The notes beneath the pieces were generated by a model, which saw only the letters and a list, made by a program, of their open reading frames with translations, was not told the DNA's origin and did not search any database. Shown here piece by piece: positions 53,113-63,898 of a stretch of 64,000 nucleotides of DNA. Location of the stretch: the NCBI RefSeq assembly GCF_040545335.1, contig NZ_JBEPLU010000002.1, positions 558,001-622,000 of the forward strand, written 5' to 3'. How positions within the stretch are numbered: position 1 is the first letter of the stretch; each line of letters starts with the position of its first letter. The position numbers and the translations under genes were made by a program. Origin of the DNA: Phenylobacterium koreense (GTDB lineage: Bacteria; Pseudomonadota; Alphaproteobacteria; Caulobacterales; Caulobacteraceae).

Positions 53113-53480
53113 TACAGCACCTCAGGGGCGAGCGAGATGATCTTCATGTGGTTCTTGGCGCGCAGTTCGCGGGGAACCGGGCCAAAGATCCGCGTGCCGA
53201 TCGGCTCGGATTGCTTGTTCACGATCACGGCGGCGTTCTTGTCGAAACGGATCACCGAACCGTCCTTGCGCTTGATCGCCGACGACGTACGCACGACGAT
53301 CGCCTGCAGCACATCGCCCTTCTTCACGCGACCGCGCGGAATGGCTTCCTTCACCGAGACGACGATCTTGTCGCCGACCCCGGCGTAGCGGCGACCAGCG
53401 CCGCCGAGCACCTTGATGCACATCACACGACGGGCGCCGGAGTTGTCGGCGACCTCGAGGTTAGTCTGCATCTGAATCAT
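53112..53480 (-). CDS. rplN: 50S ribosomal protein L14
   Basis: A 122-residue L14: [57 protein letters not shown], with [13 protein letters not shown] at the end. It contacts 16S rRNA at bridge B8. Confidence 0.98.
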   Translation of the reverse strand: MIQMQTNLEVADNSGARRVMCIKVLGGAGRRYAGVGDKIVVSVKEAIPRGRVKKGDVLQAIVVRTSSAIKRKDGSVIRFDKNAAVIVNKQSEPIGTRIFGPVPRELRAKNHMKIISLAPEVL

Positions 53481-53495
53481 GGGATCAGACTTTCT

Positions 53496-53747
53496 TTAGG
53501 AGGCTTGCTGGGCGTCCGCCTTCGGCAGCACTTCCCAGGTCTTCGTTTTCGACTTCGGCGCGCATTCGATGATGCGAGCCGTTTCGCCGGCCTTGTAGAC
53601 GTTGGCCTCGTCATGGGCGTGGTACTTCTTCGACCGACGGACGGTCTTCTTCAGCACCGGATGCAGGAAGGTGCGTTCCACCTTCACCACGATCGTCTTG
53701 TCGCCCTTGTCCGAGACGACGACGCCTTCGAGAATTCGCTTCGGCAT
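53496..53747 (-). CDS. rpsQ: 30S ribosomal protein S17
   Basis: An 83-residue S17: [69 protein letters not shown]. Thirteen bases follow rpmC. Confidence 0.98.
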   Translation of the reverse strand: MPKRILEGVVVSDKGDKTIVVKVERTFLHPVLKKTVRRSKKYHAHDEANVYKAGETARIIECAPKSKTKTWEVLPKADAQQAS

Positions 53748-53760
53748 GTTCGTTGTCTCC

Positions 53761-53958
53761 TTAGGCCGCGGCCTGCTTCGAGCGCAGGACGGTCTTGATC
53801 CGCGCGATGTCCTTGCGGACTTCGTTCACGCGGTGGGTCTTCTCGACCTGGCCGGTCGCCGCCTGGAAGCGCAGGTTGAACTGCTCCTTCTTCAGGCTAA
53901 GCAGGGCCTCGCCGAGTTGGTCGGGGGTCATGGCCCGGATCTCGTCGATCTTCATCAC
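53761..53958 (-). CDS. rpmC: 50S ribosomal protein L29
   Basis: A 65-residue L29, helical: [57 protein letters not shown]. The ATG overlaps the rplP stop by four bases (ATGA). It lies at the tunnel exit and contributes to SRP and trigger factor docking. Confidence 0.98.
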   Translation of the reverse strand: MMKIDEIRAMTPDQLGEALLSLKKEQFNLRFQAATGQVEKTHRVNEVRKDIARIKTVLRSKQAAA

Positions 53959-54383
53959 GCGTGCTCCACGGCGGCGTCGATGCGGGTGACGATACGGGTC
54001 TTCACCGGAAGCTTGGCCGCGCCGAGGCGCAGGGCTTCGCGGGCGACATCGTCCGGCACGCCGTCGATTTCAAACATGATGCGGCCGGGGTGAACGCGGG
54101 CGGCCCAGTACTCGACCGCGCCCTTGCCCTTACCCATACGCACTTCGGCCGGCTTGTCGGTCACCGGCAGGTCCGGGAAGATCCGGATCCAGACGCGACC
54201 TTGGCGCTTCATCTGGCGAGTGATCGCCCGACGAGCCGCTTCGATCTGGCGCGCGGTGATGCGTTCCGGTTCGACGGACTTCAGACCGTAGGAACCGAAG
54301 TTCAGCGTGAAGCCGCCCTTCGCGTTGCCGTGGATCTTGCCCTTGAACTGCTTGCGGTACTTGGTCTTCTTCGGAGACAGCAT
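53955..54383 (-). CDS. rplP: 50S ribosomal protein L16
   Basis: A 142-residue L16: [89 protein letters not shown]. It lies near the A-site tRNA elbow. Confidence 0.98.
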   Translation of the reverse strand: MLSPKKTKYRKQFKGKIHGNAKGGFTLNFGSYGLKSVEPERITARQIEAARRAITRQMKRQGRVWIRIFPDLPVTDKPAEVRMGKGKGAVEYWAARVHPGRIMFEIDGVPDDVAREALRLGAAKLPVKTRIVTRIDAAVEHA

Positions 54384-54392
54384 GGCTCTATC

Positions 54393-55151
54393 TTAGGCTC
54401 CAGCTTGCTCGCGACGATCGCGACGCGGGCCGCGATCACCGCGGTCGCCACGCTCACGTCCGCCGCCCTCGCCGGCCGGGCCGGACTCGGAGGCAAGGCG
54501 CTTGTCGAGGGCCATCGGGTCGTGGTCGAGGACCTCGCCCTTGAAGACCCAAACCTTCACGCCGATGATGCCGTAGGTGGTCGAGGCTTCGGTCACGCCG
54601 TAGTCGATGTCGGCCCGGAGGGTGTGACGCGGAACGCGGCCCTCGTGGTAGGACTCGGTACGGGCGATTTCGGCGCCGCCCAGACGACCGGCGACCTCGA
54701 TACGCATGCCCTTGGCGCCCAGACGCATCGCGCTTTGCAGCGAACGCTTCATGGCGCGGCGGAAGGCCACGCGGCGCTCGAGCTGCTGGGCGATGTTCTC
54801 GGCCACCAGTTGAGCATCGGTTTCCGGCTTACGGACTTCGACGATGTTCAGGTGAACTTCACCCTCGGTGATCGCCGCAACGTCCTTGCGCAGCTTGTCG
54901 ATGTCCGCGCCCTTCTTGCCGATGATCACGCCCGGGCGCGCGGCATAGATGGTGATGCGGCACTTCTTGTGCGGACGCTCGATGATGATCCGCGACACGC
55001 CGGCCTGGTACAGGCGCTTCTTGAGCTGCCGGCGGATCTTGATGTCCTCATGCAGGAGCTTGCCGTAGTCCGCCTTCTTGGCGAACCAGCGGGAGTCCCA
55101 CGTGCGGTTGATGCCGAGGCGGAGCCCGACCGGATTGACTTTCTGACCCAT
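54393..55151 (-). CDS. rpsC: 30S ribosomal protein S3
   Basis: A 252-residue S3: [42 protein letters not shown] domain [19 protein letters not shown] and the C-domain [35 protein letters not shown] charged Arg/Gly/Asp repeat tail ([16 protein letters not shown]) is added at the end. The ATG shares one base with the rplV stop. Confidence 0.98.
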   Translation of the reverse strand: MGQKVNPVGLRLGINRTWDSRWFAKKADYGKLLHEDIKIRRQLKKRLYQAGVSRIIIERPHKKCRITIYAARPGVIIGKKGADIDKLRKDVAAITEGEVHLNIVEVRKPETDAQLVAENIAQQLERRVAFRRAMKRSLQSAMRLGAKGMRIEVAGRLGGAEIARTESYHEGRVPRHTLRADIDYGVTEASTTYGIIGVKVWVFKGEVLDHDPMALDKRLASESGPAGEGGGRERGDRGDRGPRRDRREQAGA

Positions 55152-55531
55152 CAGGCGGCCTCACCCAATTCGCGGACCACGATGGTGATCTCGCTGAACG
55201 GCTTTTCGATGCGCGAAGCACGGCCGCGAGCGCGGGCGGCGAAGCGCTTCATCACCAGGTTCTTGCCCACGAAAGCCTCGGCGACGACCAGATTGTCGAT
55301 GTCGAGGTTGTGGTTGTTCTCGGCGTTCGAGATGGCCGAGTAGAGCGCCTTGCGCACATCGCGGGCGATGCGCTTGTGGCTGAACTCCAGCTCGTTGAGG
55401 GCGCGCTGCACCTTCAGGCCGCGGATCGACTGAGCCACAAGGTTCAGCTTGCGCGGGCTGGTGCGCAGGGTCGTCACCTTGGCCATCGCCTCGACGCCCG
55501 ACAGGCGGCGTTCTTTAGCTTGCTTTGCCAT
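55151..55531 (-). CDS. rplV: 50S ribosomal protein L22
   Basis: A 126-residue L22: [92 protein letters not shown]. Its beta-hairpin lines the exit tunnel. A basic 15-residue extension precedes the core, so an internal Met could also be the start. Confidence 0.97.
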   Translation of the reverse strand: MAKQAKERRLSGVEAMAKVTTLRTSPRKLNLVAQSIRGLKVQRALNELEFSHKRIARDVRKALYSAISNAENNHNLDIDNLVVAEAFVGKNLVMKRFAARARGRASRIEKPFSEITIVVRELGEAA

Positions 55532-55533
55532 GG

Positions 55534-55812
55534 TTACTTCCTCTTGGCCTTCTTGTCGGCCGCGTGACCGGGGAAGTACCGGGTCGGAGCAAACTCACCG
55601 AGCTTCATGCCGACCATGTCTTCGCTGATCAGCACGGGAACGTGCTTCTGGCCGTTGTACACACCAAAGGTCAGGCCGACGAACTGCGGCATGATCGTGG
55701 AGCGACGCGACCAGGTCTTGATCACTTCCTTGCGGCCGGACGACTGAGCGGTGTCGGCCTTCTTGAGGAGGTATCCGTCGACGAACGGACCTTTCCAAAC
55801 GGAACGGGTCAT
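55534..55812 (-). CDS. rpsS: 30S ribosomal protein S19
   Basis: A 92-residue S19: [72 protein letters not shown]. It binds S13 on the 30S head. Confidence 0.98.
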   Translation of the reverse strand: MTRSVWKGPFVDGYLLKKADTAQSSGRKEVIKTWSRRSTIMPQFVGLTFGVYNGQKHVPVLISEDMVGMKLGEFAPTRYFPGHAADKKAKRK

Positions 55813-55815
55813 GGC

Positions 55816-56652
55816 TTAGCGAGCCTTCCGAGCGTGGCGAGAACGGATGATGTACTTATCCGTCGTCTTGTTGGTACGGGTCTTCGAGCCCTTGGTCGGC
55901 TTGCCCCACGGGGTGACCGGGTGGCGACCGCCCGAGGTGCGGCCTTCACCGCCGCCGTGCGGGTGATCCACAGGGTTCATGACGACGCCGCGGACGTGCG
56001 GGCGGAAGCCCATGTGGCGCTTGCGGCCGGCCTTGCCGAGGACCTGGTTCATGTGGTCCTGGTTCGACACGGCGCCGACGGTGGCCATGCAGGTGTCCTG
56101 CACCATCCGCAGTTCGCCCGATCCGAGACGGATCTGAGCGTAGCCGGCGTCGCGGCCGACGAGCTGGGCGTAGGCGCCGGCCGAGCGGGCCAGCTGACCG
56201 CCCTTCAGCGGCTTCAGCTCGATGTTGTGAATGATCGTGCCGATCGGCATGCCACGGAGCGGCATGGCGTTGCCCGGCTTCACGTCGGCCTTTTCGGAGG
56301 CGATGACGACATCGCCGGCCTTCAGGCGTTGCGGGGCCAGGATGTAGGCCAGTTCGCCGTCCTCATACTTGATGAGGGCGATGAACGCCGTGCGGTTCGG
56401 GTCGTACTCGAGACGCTCGACCGTGGCTGGCACGTCGAACTTCCGACGCTTGAAGTCGACCTTGCGGTACAGACGCTTGGCGCCGCCGCCACGGAAGCGG
56501 ACGGCGACGCGTCCGTTGCCGCCGCGACCGCCCGACTTGGTCAGACCTTCGACGAGCGACTTTTCCGGACGTCCTTTGTGGAGCTCGGACTTGTCGACCA
56601 GCACGAGGCCGCGACGGCCGGGCGAGGTCGGGTTGAATTGCTTCAGAGCCAT
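55816..56652 (-). CDS. rplB: 50S ribosomal protein L2
   Basis: A 278-residue L2: [67 protein letters not shown] and the conserved [36 protein letters not shown] near the peptidyl-transferase centre. Confidence 0.98.
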   Translation of the reverse strand: MALKQFNPTSPGRRGLVLVDKSELHKGRPEKSLVEGLTKSGGRGGNGRVAVRFRGGGAKRLYRKVDFKRRKFDVPATVERLEYDPNRTAFIALIKYEDGELAYILAPQRLKAGDVVIASEKADVKPGNAMPLRGMPIGTIIHNIELKPLKGGQLARSAGAYAQLVGRDAGYAQIRLGSGELRMVQDTCMATVGAVSNQDHMNQVLGKAGRKRHMGFRPHVRGVVMNPVDHPHGGGEGRTSGGRHPVTPWGKPTKGSKTRTNKTTDKYIIRSRHARKAR

Positions 56653-56656
56653 CTGA

Positions 56657-56956
56657 TCAGAGCCCCGTGGTGATGTCGATCGACTGGCCCTCGGCCAGGG
56701 TCACGACAGCTTTCTTGACGTCCGAGCGACGGCCCGGACGGCCGCGGAAGCGCTTGGTCTTGCCCTTGACCACCAGGGTGTTGACCTTGGTGACATTGAC
56801 CTTGAACAGCGCCTCGACGGCGGCGGCGATTTCGTCCTTGGTCGCATCCTTGGCGACGCGGAAGACGACCTTGTTCTGCTCCGAGAGCAGCGTGGCCTTT
56901 TCCGTGATCACCGGCGACAGGATCGCATCGTAGTGGCGGGCGACGGGGTCGGCCAT
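56657..56956 (-). CDS. rplW: 50S ribosomal protein L23
   Basis: A 99-residue L23: [83 protein letters not shown]. It docks trigger factor and SRP at the tunnel exit. One-base overlap with rplD. Confidence 0.98.
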   Translation of the reverse strand: MADPVARHYDAILSPVITEKATLLSEQNKVVFRVAKDATKDEIAAAVEALFKVNVTKVNTLVVKGKTKRFRGRPGRRSDVKKAVVTLAEGQSIDITTGL

Positions 56957-57594
56957 TACGCGGCTTCCTTCTCAGCAAAGCGAGCGTTGATCGCTTCGAC
57001 CGCGTCCTTGGTGAGGACCAGGGTCTGGCGACGCAGCACGTCATAGACGTTCAGGCCGGCGTTCGGCAGCACGTCGATGTTCGGGATGTTGCGAGCGGCC
57101 AGGGCGAACTTCTCGTCGACCTCGGCGCCGGCGATCACCAGCGCGTTCTTCAGGCCGATCTTCTCGAAGTTGGCGCGCAGCGCCGAGGTCTTCGCCTCGG
57201 CCAGAGCGACCGTGTCGACCACCACCAGGGCGCCCGACTTGGCCTTCGAGGACAGCGCGTGGCGCAGGGCCAGGGCGCGGAACTTCTTGGTCAGGTCGAA
57301 AGCGTGGCTGCGGAGGACCGGGCCGTGCGCCTTGGCGCCGCCGACGAACTGGGCCGCACGGCGCGAACCGTGACGGGCGCCGCCGGTGCCCTTCTGCTTG
57401 TACATCTTCTTGCCCGTACGAGAGACCTCGTTGCGGACCTGGATCTTGTGGGTGCCGGCGCGGCGCTTGGCGAGTTGCCAGGTGACCATGCGCTGGAGGA
57501 TGTCCCCGCGGATCTCATCGATGCCGAACACGGCGTCGGACAGTTCAACCGAACCGCCCTTCCCGCCGTCGAGTTTGATGACGTCGAGTTTCAT
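56956..57594 (-). CDS. rplD: 50S ribosomal protein L4
   Basis: A 212-residue L4: [50 protein letters not shown], then the tunnel loop [30 protein letters not shown]. In E. coli L4 controls the S10 operon by transcription attenuation and translation; the leader before rpsJ here deserves attention for that reason. One-base overlap with rplC. Confidence 0.98.
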   Translation of the reverse strand: MKLDVIKLDGGKGGSVELSDAVFGIDEIRGDILQRMVTWQLAKRRAGTHKIQVRNEVSRTGKKMYKQKGTGGARHGSRRAAQFVGGAKAHGPVLRSHAFDLTKKFRALALRHALSSKAKSGALVVVDTVALAEAKTSALRANFEKIGLKNALVIAGAEVDEKFALAARNIPNIDVLPNAGLNVYDVLRRQTLVLTKDAVEAINARFAEKEAA

Positions 57595-58343
57595 TACTGT
57601 TCTTCGCCCCCAGCTTCAGGCGCCTCAGCCGGAGCCTCTTCCACCGCAGGAGCCGCAGCGTCTTGGCCAGCCTTGCGGAAGCCGCCCGGGACGGGAGCTT
57701 CGGCCGGACGAGCGGCCTTAACCGCGTCACGGATCTTCACGTAGGAGCCTTCGGTGCCGGGCACCGCGCCCTTCACCAGGATCAGGCCGCGCTCGGCGTC
57801 GACCTTCCAGATCGTGACGTTGAGGGTGGTGACGGTTTCCTGGCCGAGATGGCCGGCCATCTTCTTGTTCTTGAAGGTCTTGCCCGGATCCTGGCGGTTA
57901 CCGGTCGAACCGTGAGCACGGTGCGAAACCGAAACGCCGTGGGTCGCGCGCATACCGCCGAAGTTCCAGCGCTTCATGGCGCCGGCGAAACCCTTACCGA
58001 CCGTGGCGCCGGTCACGTCGACCTTCTGGCCGGCGACGAAGTGGTCCGCGGTGAACTCCGCGCCGACTTCGATGAGGTTTTCTTCGGTGACGCGGAATTC
58101 CGCGACTTCGCGCTTCGGCTCAACTTGAGCCTTGGCGAAGTGGCCGCGCAGGGCCTTCGAAGTGTTCTTGGCCTTCTTGGCGCCAGCACCGAGCTGGAGC
58201 GCCACATAGCCGTCCTTTTCCTGGGTGCGCTGACCCGTGACCTGGCAGCCGTCGAGGCTGAGCACGGTCACCGGGACATGAGCGCCGGCTTCGTCGAAGA
58301 AGCGCGCCATACCCAGTTTCTTGGCGATCACGCCGGTACGCAT
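57594..58343 (-). CDS. rplC: 50S ribosomal protein L3
   Basis: A 249-residue L3: [92 protein letters not shown]. The Gln target of PrmB methylation lies in this loop (NRQDPG). An Ala/Pro/Glu-rich 30-residue tail is typical of the class but longer than in E. coli. Confidence 0.98.
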   Translation of the reverse strand: MRTGVIAKKLGMARFFDEAGAHVPVTVLSLDGCQVTGQRTQEKDGYVALQLGAGAKKAKNTSKALRGHFAKAQVEPKREVAEFRVTEENLIEVGAEFTADHFVAGQKVDVTGATVGKGFAGAMKRWNFGGMRATHGVSVSHRAHGSTGNRQDPGKTFKNKKMAGHLGQETVTTLNVTIWKVDAERGLILVKGAVPGTEGSYVKIRDAVKAARPAEAPVPGGFRKAGQDAAAPAVEEAPAEAPEAGGEEQ

Positions 58344-58357
58344 CGACCGATCCCCTC

Positions 58358-58666
58358 TTACAGCTTGATCTCGACGTCGACACCAGCCGACAGGTCGAGC
58401 TTCATCAGCGCGTCCACGGTCTGCGGGGTCGGATCGACGATGTCGAGCACGCGCTTATGCGTGCGGATTTCGAACTGCTCGCGCGACTTCTTGTCGATGT
58501 GCGGCGAACGGTTGACGGTGAATTTTTCGATTTGCGTCGGCAGGGGGATGGGCCCCCGGACGGTCGCGCCGGTGCGCTTAGCCGTATTGACGATCTCGCG
58601 TGTGGAATGGTCCAGCACGCGGTGATCGAAGGCTTTGAGCCGGATGCGGATGTTCTGACGATCCAT
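58358..58666 (-). CDS. rpsJ: 30S ribosomal protein S10 (NusE)
   Basis: A 102-residue S10: [100 protein letters not shown]10 also acts as NusE in antitermination. First gene of the S10 unit; a structured leader precedes it. Confidence 0.98.
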   Translation of the reverse strand: MDRQNIRIRLKAFDHRVLDHSTREIVNTAKRTGATVRGPIPLPTQIEKFTVNRSPHIDKKSREQFEIRTHKRVLDIVDPTPQTVDALMKLDLSAGVDVEIKL

Positions 58667-58972
58667 ATCGCTCTTTAGTTTCCCCTACAGACGGCGGTCC
58701 GTCCGCGTGACTTTGACCATTTCAAAGACCAACCCGAACGCCTCAAGAGACGCTCGTACGCGTAAGTCCGCAAAAACGACATGAGCCCGCGCGAAGGCTT
58801 CGCGAGGGCCCTGCCCTGAACGACCGATTTCCACCGGTTTCAGGGCCGTTCCGCGAACCGCGTCTGTGCTCCAAATCACTTCGAAGCACACAGCCGGTCC
58901 AACAGGAGGCGCGTCTATACGTGTGCGACTCGGACTCGTCAAGGCCTCGGCGCGACCGCCAGCCCCTCGGCC
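58667..58972 (-). promoter_or_regulatory. S10 operon leader / promoter gap (306 bases)
   Basis: No credible gene lies here. On the minus strand, in order: a stem GCCCTGAA (58839-58846 arm) with TTCAGGGC (58813-58820 arm) enclosing ACCG/CGGT pairs, then a second stem GCCCTCGCGAAG / CTTCGCGCGGGC (58785-58809, one mismatch) followed eight bases later by TTTTT (58772-58776). Two hairpins with a U run before the first r-protein gene resemble an attenuator. A promoter for the S10 unit should be upstream of 58850. Confidence 0.5.
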
Positions 58973-59815
58973 TCAGCCGACGATGACGTCGCCCGAGCCG
59001 ATCACGGCCTTGGAGACCTCGCCCTTGACGGCCTTGACCCGGACATCGCCCGAGCCGGCGATCCGGGCCTTCAGCGACTGGACGGCCCCGTCGAACACCA
59101 CGTCGCCGGAACCGGCGACGGAAGCGGTCATGGCGCCCCCCTGCCCGCTCGCGATCTTCACGTCGCCCGTGCCGGCGATCTTCACGTCGACCTTTCCGCC
59201 GTGGACGCCCGCAGCCCACACATCGCCGGAGCCGGCGATGTTCGCGTCCAGCGGACCTGTGATGGCCTGGATGGTGACGTCTCCGGAGCCCGCGACGCGC
59301 AGGGTGGCGCCGGCGGAGGTTCCGACCCGGGTGTCGCCCGAACCAGCCATGTTGAGGCGCAGCGCTCCCCGGACATTACCGACCGTCCAGTCGCCGCATC
59401 CGGCATTGGAGAGTTTCACGCTGTCGGACCTGCCGATCACGCCGAACACCGCGCCGCCCGCCTCGACCTCGACGTCCCTGGGTGTCCGGACCACGACTTG
59501 CGGCATATTGGCGTAGGCCACGCGGCCGACGCCGGAGACCTGGACGGAGGCCTGGCCTTCCTCGGAGTCGCCTGAACAACTGCGGATCTTCCTGTCGAGA
59601 CGACCGTCGACGATCACCTTCCCGCCCGCCTCGCGCACCTGGAGCGGCAACTGCGGGTTGGATGAGAGGAACTCGACCTTCACGTCGCTGCGGGCTTCGG
59701 GGATCACCGTCACCCGCGCGACCGCATCCTTGATCTCCACCCGCGGCGACTGCGCATGCGCGCCGCTGGCGATGAAGGCCATGCCGAGCCCCGCAAGCAT
59801 CATTTGAAGACGCAT
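58973..59815 (-). CDS. GIN-domain (DUF2807) secreted protein
   Basis: A 280-residue exported protein. RLQMMLAGLGMAFIASGAHA is a signal peptide. The mature part is a putative beta-helix ladder built on an (A/I)GSGDV unit: CGDWTVG, AGSGDTRVG, AGSGDVTIQ, AGSGDVWAAG, AGTGDVKIAS, AGSGDVVFDG, AGSGDVRVKA and IGSGDVIVG, spaced about 18-22 residues. This is the GIN/DUF2807 pattern; function is unknown. A strong GGAGGGAG is upstream of the ATG. It lies between tuf and rpsJ, where a classical str-S10 junction has no gene. Confidence 0.85.
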   Translation of the reverse strand: MRLQMMLAGLGMAFIASGAHAQSPRVEIKDAVARVTVIPEARSDVKVEFLSSNPQLPLQVREAGGKVIVDGRLDRKIRSCSGDSEEGQASVQVSGVGRVAYANMPQVVVRTPRDVEVEAGGAVFGVIGRSDSVKLSNAGCGDWTVGNVRGALRLNMAGSGDTRVGTSAGATLRVAGSGDVTIQAITGPLDANIAGSGDVWAAGVHGGKVDVKIAGTGDVKIASGQGGAMTASVAGSGDVVFDGAVQSLKARIAGSGDVRVKAVKGEVSKAVIGSGDVIVG

Positions 59816-59890
59816 GTGCCTTTGCTCCCTCCTGAACAACATTCTGGGAATGACGGTATGGCCCGCGCGGATTCCGGTCAGCTTAATTCG

Positions 59891-59911
59891 AGGTCATGAC
59901 CTGCAGGTCAT
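59891..59911. promoter_or_regulatory. Overlapping palindromes upstream of the GIN gene
   Basis: AGGTCATGACCT (59891-59902) and ATGACCTGCAGGTCAT (59896-59911) are both perfect palindromes and share six bases, giving three alternating AGGTCA half-sites. They lie about 76 bases before the GIN start and just past the tuf terminator. A candidate operator for a dimeric regulator; no regulator is identified. Confidence 0.5.
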
Positions 59912-59936
59912 CCGGCTCTACAGCCTCTCAGAACGC

Positions 59937-59969
59937 AAAAAGGCCGCCGGAGGGTGTCTCCGGCGGCCT
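59937..59969 (-). terminator. Rho-independent terminator after tuf
   Basis: Minus strand: AGGCCGCCGGAG, loop, TCCGGCGGCCT, then TTTTTG. The 11-12 bp stem is about 27 bases past the tuf stop. It closes the str operon before the GIN gene. Confidence 0.93.
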
Positions 59970-59995
59970 GATTGTCTTGTGTGTGGTTTGGATCG

Positions 59996-61186
<1,191 letters not shown>

Positions 61187-61234
61187 TTCAAGCTCCAGCC
61201 CTGTTTGGGCTTGTTCTCTAAACTAGGGTTGGGG

Positions 61235-63313
61235 TTAGGCGTACTTCTTGATCACTTCGTCGGCGACGTGCTGCGGCACCGGATCGTAGTGATCGTACTG
61301 CATGGTGAACTGGGCGCGGCCCTGCGACATCCCGCGGAGGGTGTTCACGTAGCCGAACATGTTCGCCAGCGGGACGAAGGCGTTGACGACGATCGCGTTG
61401 CCGCGCGTGTCCTGGCCCTGGATCATGCCACGACGGCCGTTCAGGTCGCCAATGACCGAGCCCAAGTACTCTTCCGGGGTCACGACCTCGACGGCCATGA
61501 TCGGTTCGAGCAGCTTCGGAGCGCCCTTCTCGCGCAGTTCCTTGAAGGCGGCGCGCGAAGCGATTTCGAAGGCCAGCACCGAGGAGTCGACGTCGTGGTA
61601 GGCGCCGTCGATCAGGGTCGCCTTGAAGTCGATCAGCGGGAAGCCGGCCAGCAGGCCGTTGTCCTTGGCCGAGTTCAGGCCCTTTTCAACGCCCGGGACG
61701 TATTCCTTCGGCACCGCACCGCCGACGATGGCGCTTTCGAAGACGAAGCCCGAACCCGGCTCGCCCGGCTCGAACACCAGCTTCACGCGGGCGAACTGGC
61801 CCGTACCGCCGGTCTGCTTCTTGTGGGTGTAGTCGATCTCGGCCTTCTTACCCAGGCTCTCGCGATAGGCCACCTGCGGCGCGCCGATGTTGGCTTCGAC
61901 CTTGTAGGTCCGCTTCAGGATGTCGATCTTGATGTCCAGGTGCAGTTCGCCCATCCCCTTCAGGATCGTCTGGCCGGACTCGTGGTCGGTCGAGACGGTG
62001 AAGGACGGGTCTTCCGAGGCCAGCTTCGCCAGGGCGACGCCAAGCTTTTCCTGGTCAGCCTTCGACTTGGGCTCGACGGCGATCTCGATAACCGGCGCCG
62101 GGAATTCCATGCGCTCGAGGATGACCGGCGACTTGGTCGGATCGCACAGGGTGTCCCCGGTGCGGGTTTCCTTCAGGCCGGCCAGGGCGACGATGTCGCC
62201 GGCATAGGCTTCCTTGATGTCCTCGCGGTTGTTCGAGTGCATCAGCAGCATGCGACCGACGCGCTCGCGCTTGTCGCGGGTCGAGTTCATCAGGCTCATG
62301 CCGGTCTCGAGCTTGCCCGAGTAAATGCGGCAGAAGGTCAGCGAGCCCACGAAGGGGTCGTCCATGATCTTGAACGCCAGAACCGACAGCGGCTCATCGT
62401 CCGAGGCGTGGCGCACGACCGGCTCTTCGGTCTTGAAGTCGATGCCCGGGGTCGGCGGAATGTCCACCGGCGACGGCAGATAGTCGACGACGGCGTCGAG
62501 CAGCGGCTGGACGCCCTTGTTCTTGAAGGCCGAGCCGCAGAGGATCGGGTAGAACGCGCCGGTCAGAACCGCCTTACGGATGCACTTCTTGATGGTTTCC
62601 TCGGAGGGCTCTTCGCCGCCCAGGTAGGCTTCCATCGCGTCGTCGTCGAGTTCGACGGCGTTCTCGATCAGGTACTGGCGAGCCTCGACCGCCTTGTCCA
62701 TCAGGTCGGCCGGGATCTCTTCGTCACGGAAGGACGCGCCCAGGCCGTCGTTGTCCCAGACGACCGCCTTCATGCGGACCAGGTCGACCAGGCCCTTCAG
62801 CGCCGATTCAGCGCCGATTGGGAATTGGATCGGAACAGCCTTGGCGCCCAGACGGTCACGGATCGACTCGACCGACTTGTCGAAGTCGGCGCCGAGCTTG
62901 TCCATCTTGTTGACGAAGACGATCCGCGGAACCTTATACTTGTCGGCCTGACGCCAGACGGTTTCGGTCTGCGGCTCAACGCCGGCGTTGCCGTCCAGAA
63001 CGGTCACCGCGCCGTCGAGGACCCGCAGCGAACGCTCGACCTCGATGGTGAAGTCCACGTGGCCGGGGGTGTCGATGATGTTCAGGCGCTTGCCGTTCCA
63101 GAACGCGGTCGTCGCGGCGGAGGTGATCGTGATGCCACGCTCCTGCTCCTGCTCCATCCAGTCCATGGTGGCGGCGCCGTCGTGGACTTCGCCGATCTTA
63201 TGGCTCTTGCCGGTGTAGTAGAGGATCCGCTCCGTCGTCGTCGTCTTGCCGGCGTCGATGTGCGCCATGATGCCGAAGTTGCGGTAGTCTTCGATTTTGT
63301 GCGTGCGGGGCAT
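61235..63313 (-). CDS. fusA: Elongation factor G
   Basis: A 692-residue [43 protein letters not shown]-loop A17-H-I-D-A-G-K-T24, [33 protein letters not shown]. It drives translocation and ribosome recycling. Length is normal. Confidence 0.99.
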   Translation of the reverse strand: MPRTHKIEDYRNFGIMAHIDAGKTTTTERILYYTGKSHKIGEVHDGAATMDWMEQEQERGITITSAATTAFWNGKRLNIIDTPGHVDFTIEVERSLRVLDGAVTVLDGNAGVEPQTETVWRQADKYKVPRIVFVNKMDKLGADFDKSVESIRDRLGAKAVPIQFPIGAESALKGLVDLVRMKAVVWDNDGLGASFRDEEIPADLMDKAVEARQYLIENAVELDDDAMEAYLGGEEPSEETIKKCIRKAVLTGAFYPILCGSAFKNKGVQPLLDAVVDYLPSPVDIPPTPGIDFKTEEPVVRHASDDEPLSVLAFKIMDDPFVGSLTFCRIYSGKLETGMSLMNSTRDKRERVGRMLLMHSNNREDIKEAYAGDIVALAGLKETRTGDTLCDPTKSPVILERMEFPAPVIEIAVEPKSKADQEKLGVALAKLASEDPSFTVSTDHESGQTILKGMGELHLDIKIDILKRTYKVEANIGAPQVAYRESLGKKAEIDYTHKKQTGGTGQFARVKLVFEPGEPGSGFVFESAIVGGAVPKEYVPGVEKGLNSAKDNGLLAGFPLIDFKATLIDGAYHDVDSSVLAFEIASRAAFKELREKGAPKLLEPIMAVEVVTPEEYLGSVIGDLNGRRGMIQGQDTRGNAIVVNAFVPLANMFGYVNTLRGMSQGRAQFTMQYDHYDPVPQHVADEVIKKYA

Positions 63314-63357
63314 AGCGGAAGCTCTGCTGGATAAAGGCGTTCTGGGTATGAACGAAC

Positions 63358-63390
63358 GGCGCGGGCGGTTTAACTCAAACCGCCCGCGCC
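63358..63390 (-). other. Perfect 14-bp inverted repeat in the rpsG-fusA gap
   Basis: GGCGCGGGCGGTTT (63358-63371), loop aactc, AAACCGCCCGCGCC (63377-63390). It starts 22 bases past the rpsG stop. No T run follows on the minus strand, so it is unlikely to be a full terminator; it may tune fusA/tuf against rpsL/rpsG or act as a processing stem. Confidence 0.65.
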
Positions 63391-63412
63391 GGAAAGCGAT
63401 GGATGCCGGGTC

Positions 63413-63886
63413 TTACCAGCGGTAGTGCGAGAAGGCGCGGTTGGCTTCGGCCATCTTGTGCGTGTCTTCACGCTTCTTGACGGCCGTGCCGCGGTTCGAA
63501 GCCGCATCCAGCAGCTCGGCGGCGAGCTTTTCCGTCATGGTGTTCTCGCCGCGCTTGCGCGCAGCGGTCACCAGCCAGCGGATAGCCAGCGCCTTGCGGC
63601 GATCCGGACGGACTTCGACCGGCACCTGATAGGTGGCGCCGCCGACGCGGCGCGAACGGACTTCGATGCCAGGAGCGACGTTTTCCAGAGCCGCGTGGAA
63701 TGTCTCCAGCGGGGTCTGGTCCTTGCGCTTGGCCTCAAGGATGTCGAAGGCGCCGTAGAGGATGTTCTCGGCTACGGCTTTCTTGCCCTCGTACATCACG
63801 TAGTTCATGAACTTGGTGACGGTGAGGTCGCCGAACTTGGGATCCGGCAGGACTTCTCGTTTCTCGGCGCGACGGCGGCGGGACAT
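63413..63886 (-). CDS. rpsG: 30S ribosomal protein S7
   Basis: A 157-residue S7: [51 protein letters not shown] and [46 protein letters not shown]7 organises the 30S head and in E. coli represses the str operon. It begins 12 bases after rpsL. Confidence 0.99.
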   Translation of the reverse strand: MSRRRRAEKREVLPDPKFGDLTVTKFMNYVMYEGKKAVAENILYGAFDILEAKRKDQTPLETFHAALENVAPGIEVRSRRVGGATYQVPVEVRPDRRKALAIRWLVTAARKRGENTMTEKLAAELLDAASNRGTAVKKREDTHKMAEANRAFSHYRW

Positions 63887-63898
63887 TCTTCTTATTCC

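Noticed and set aside
58685..58942. An 85-codon frame in the rpsJ leader
   Set aside because: No family match, overlaps the hairpins of the leader, and lacks a convincing SD. Treated as untranslated leader.
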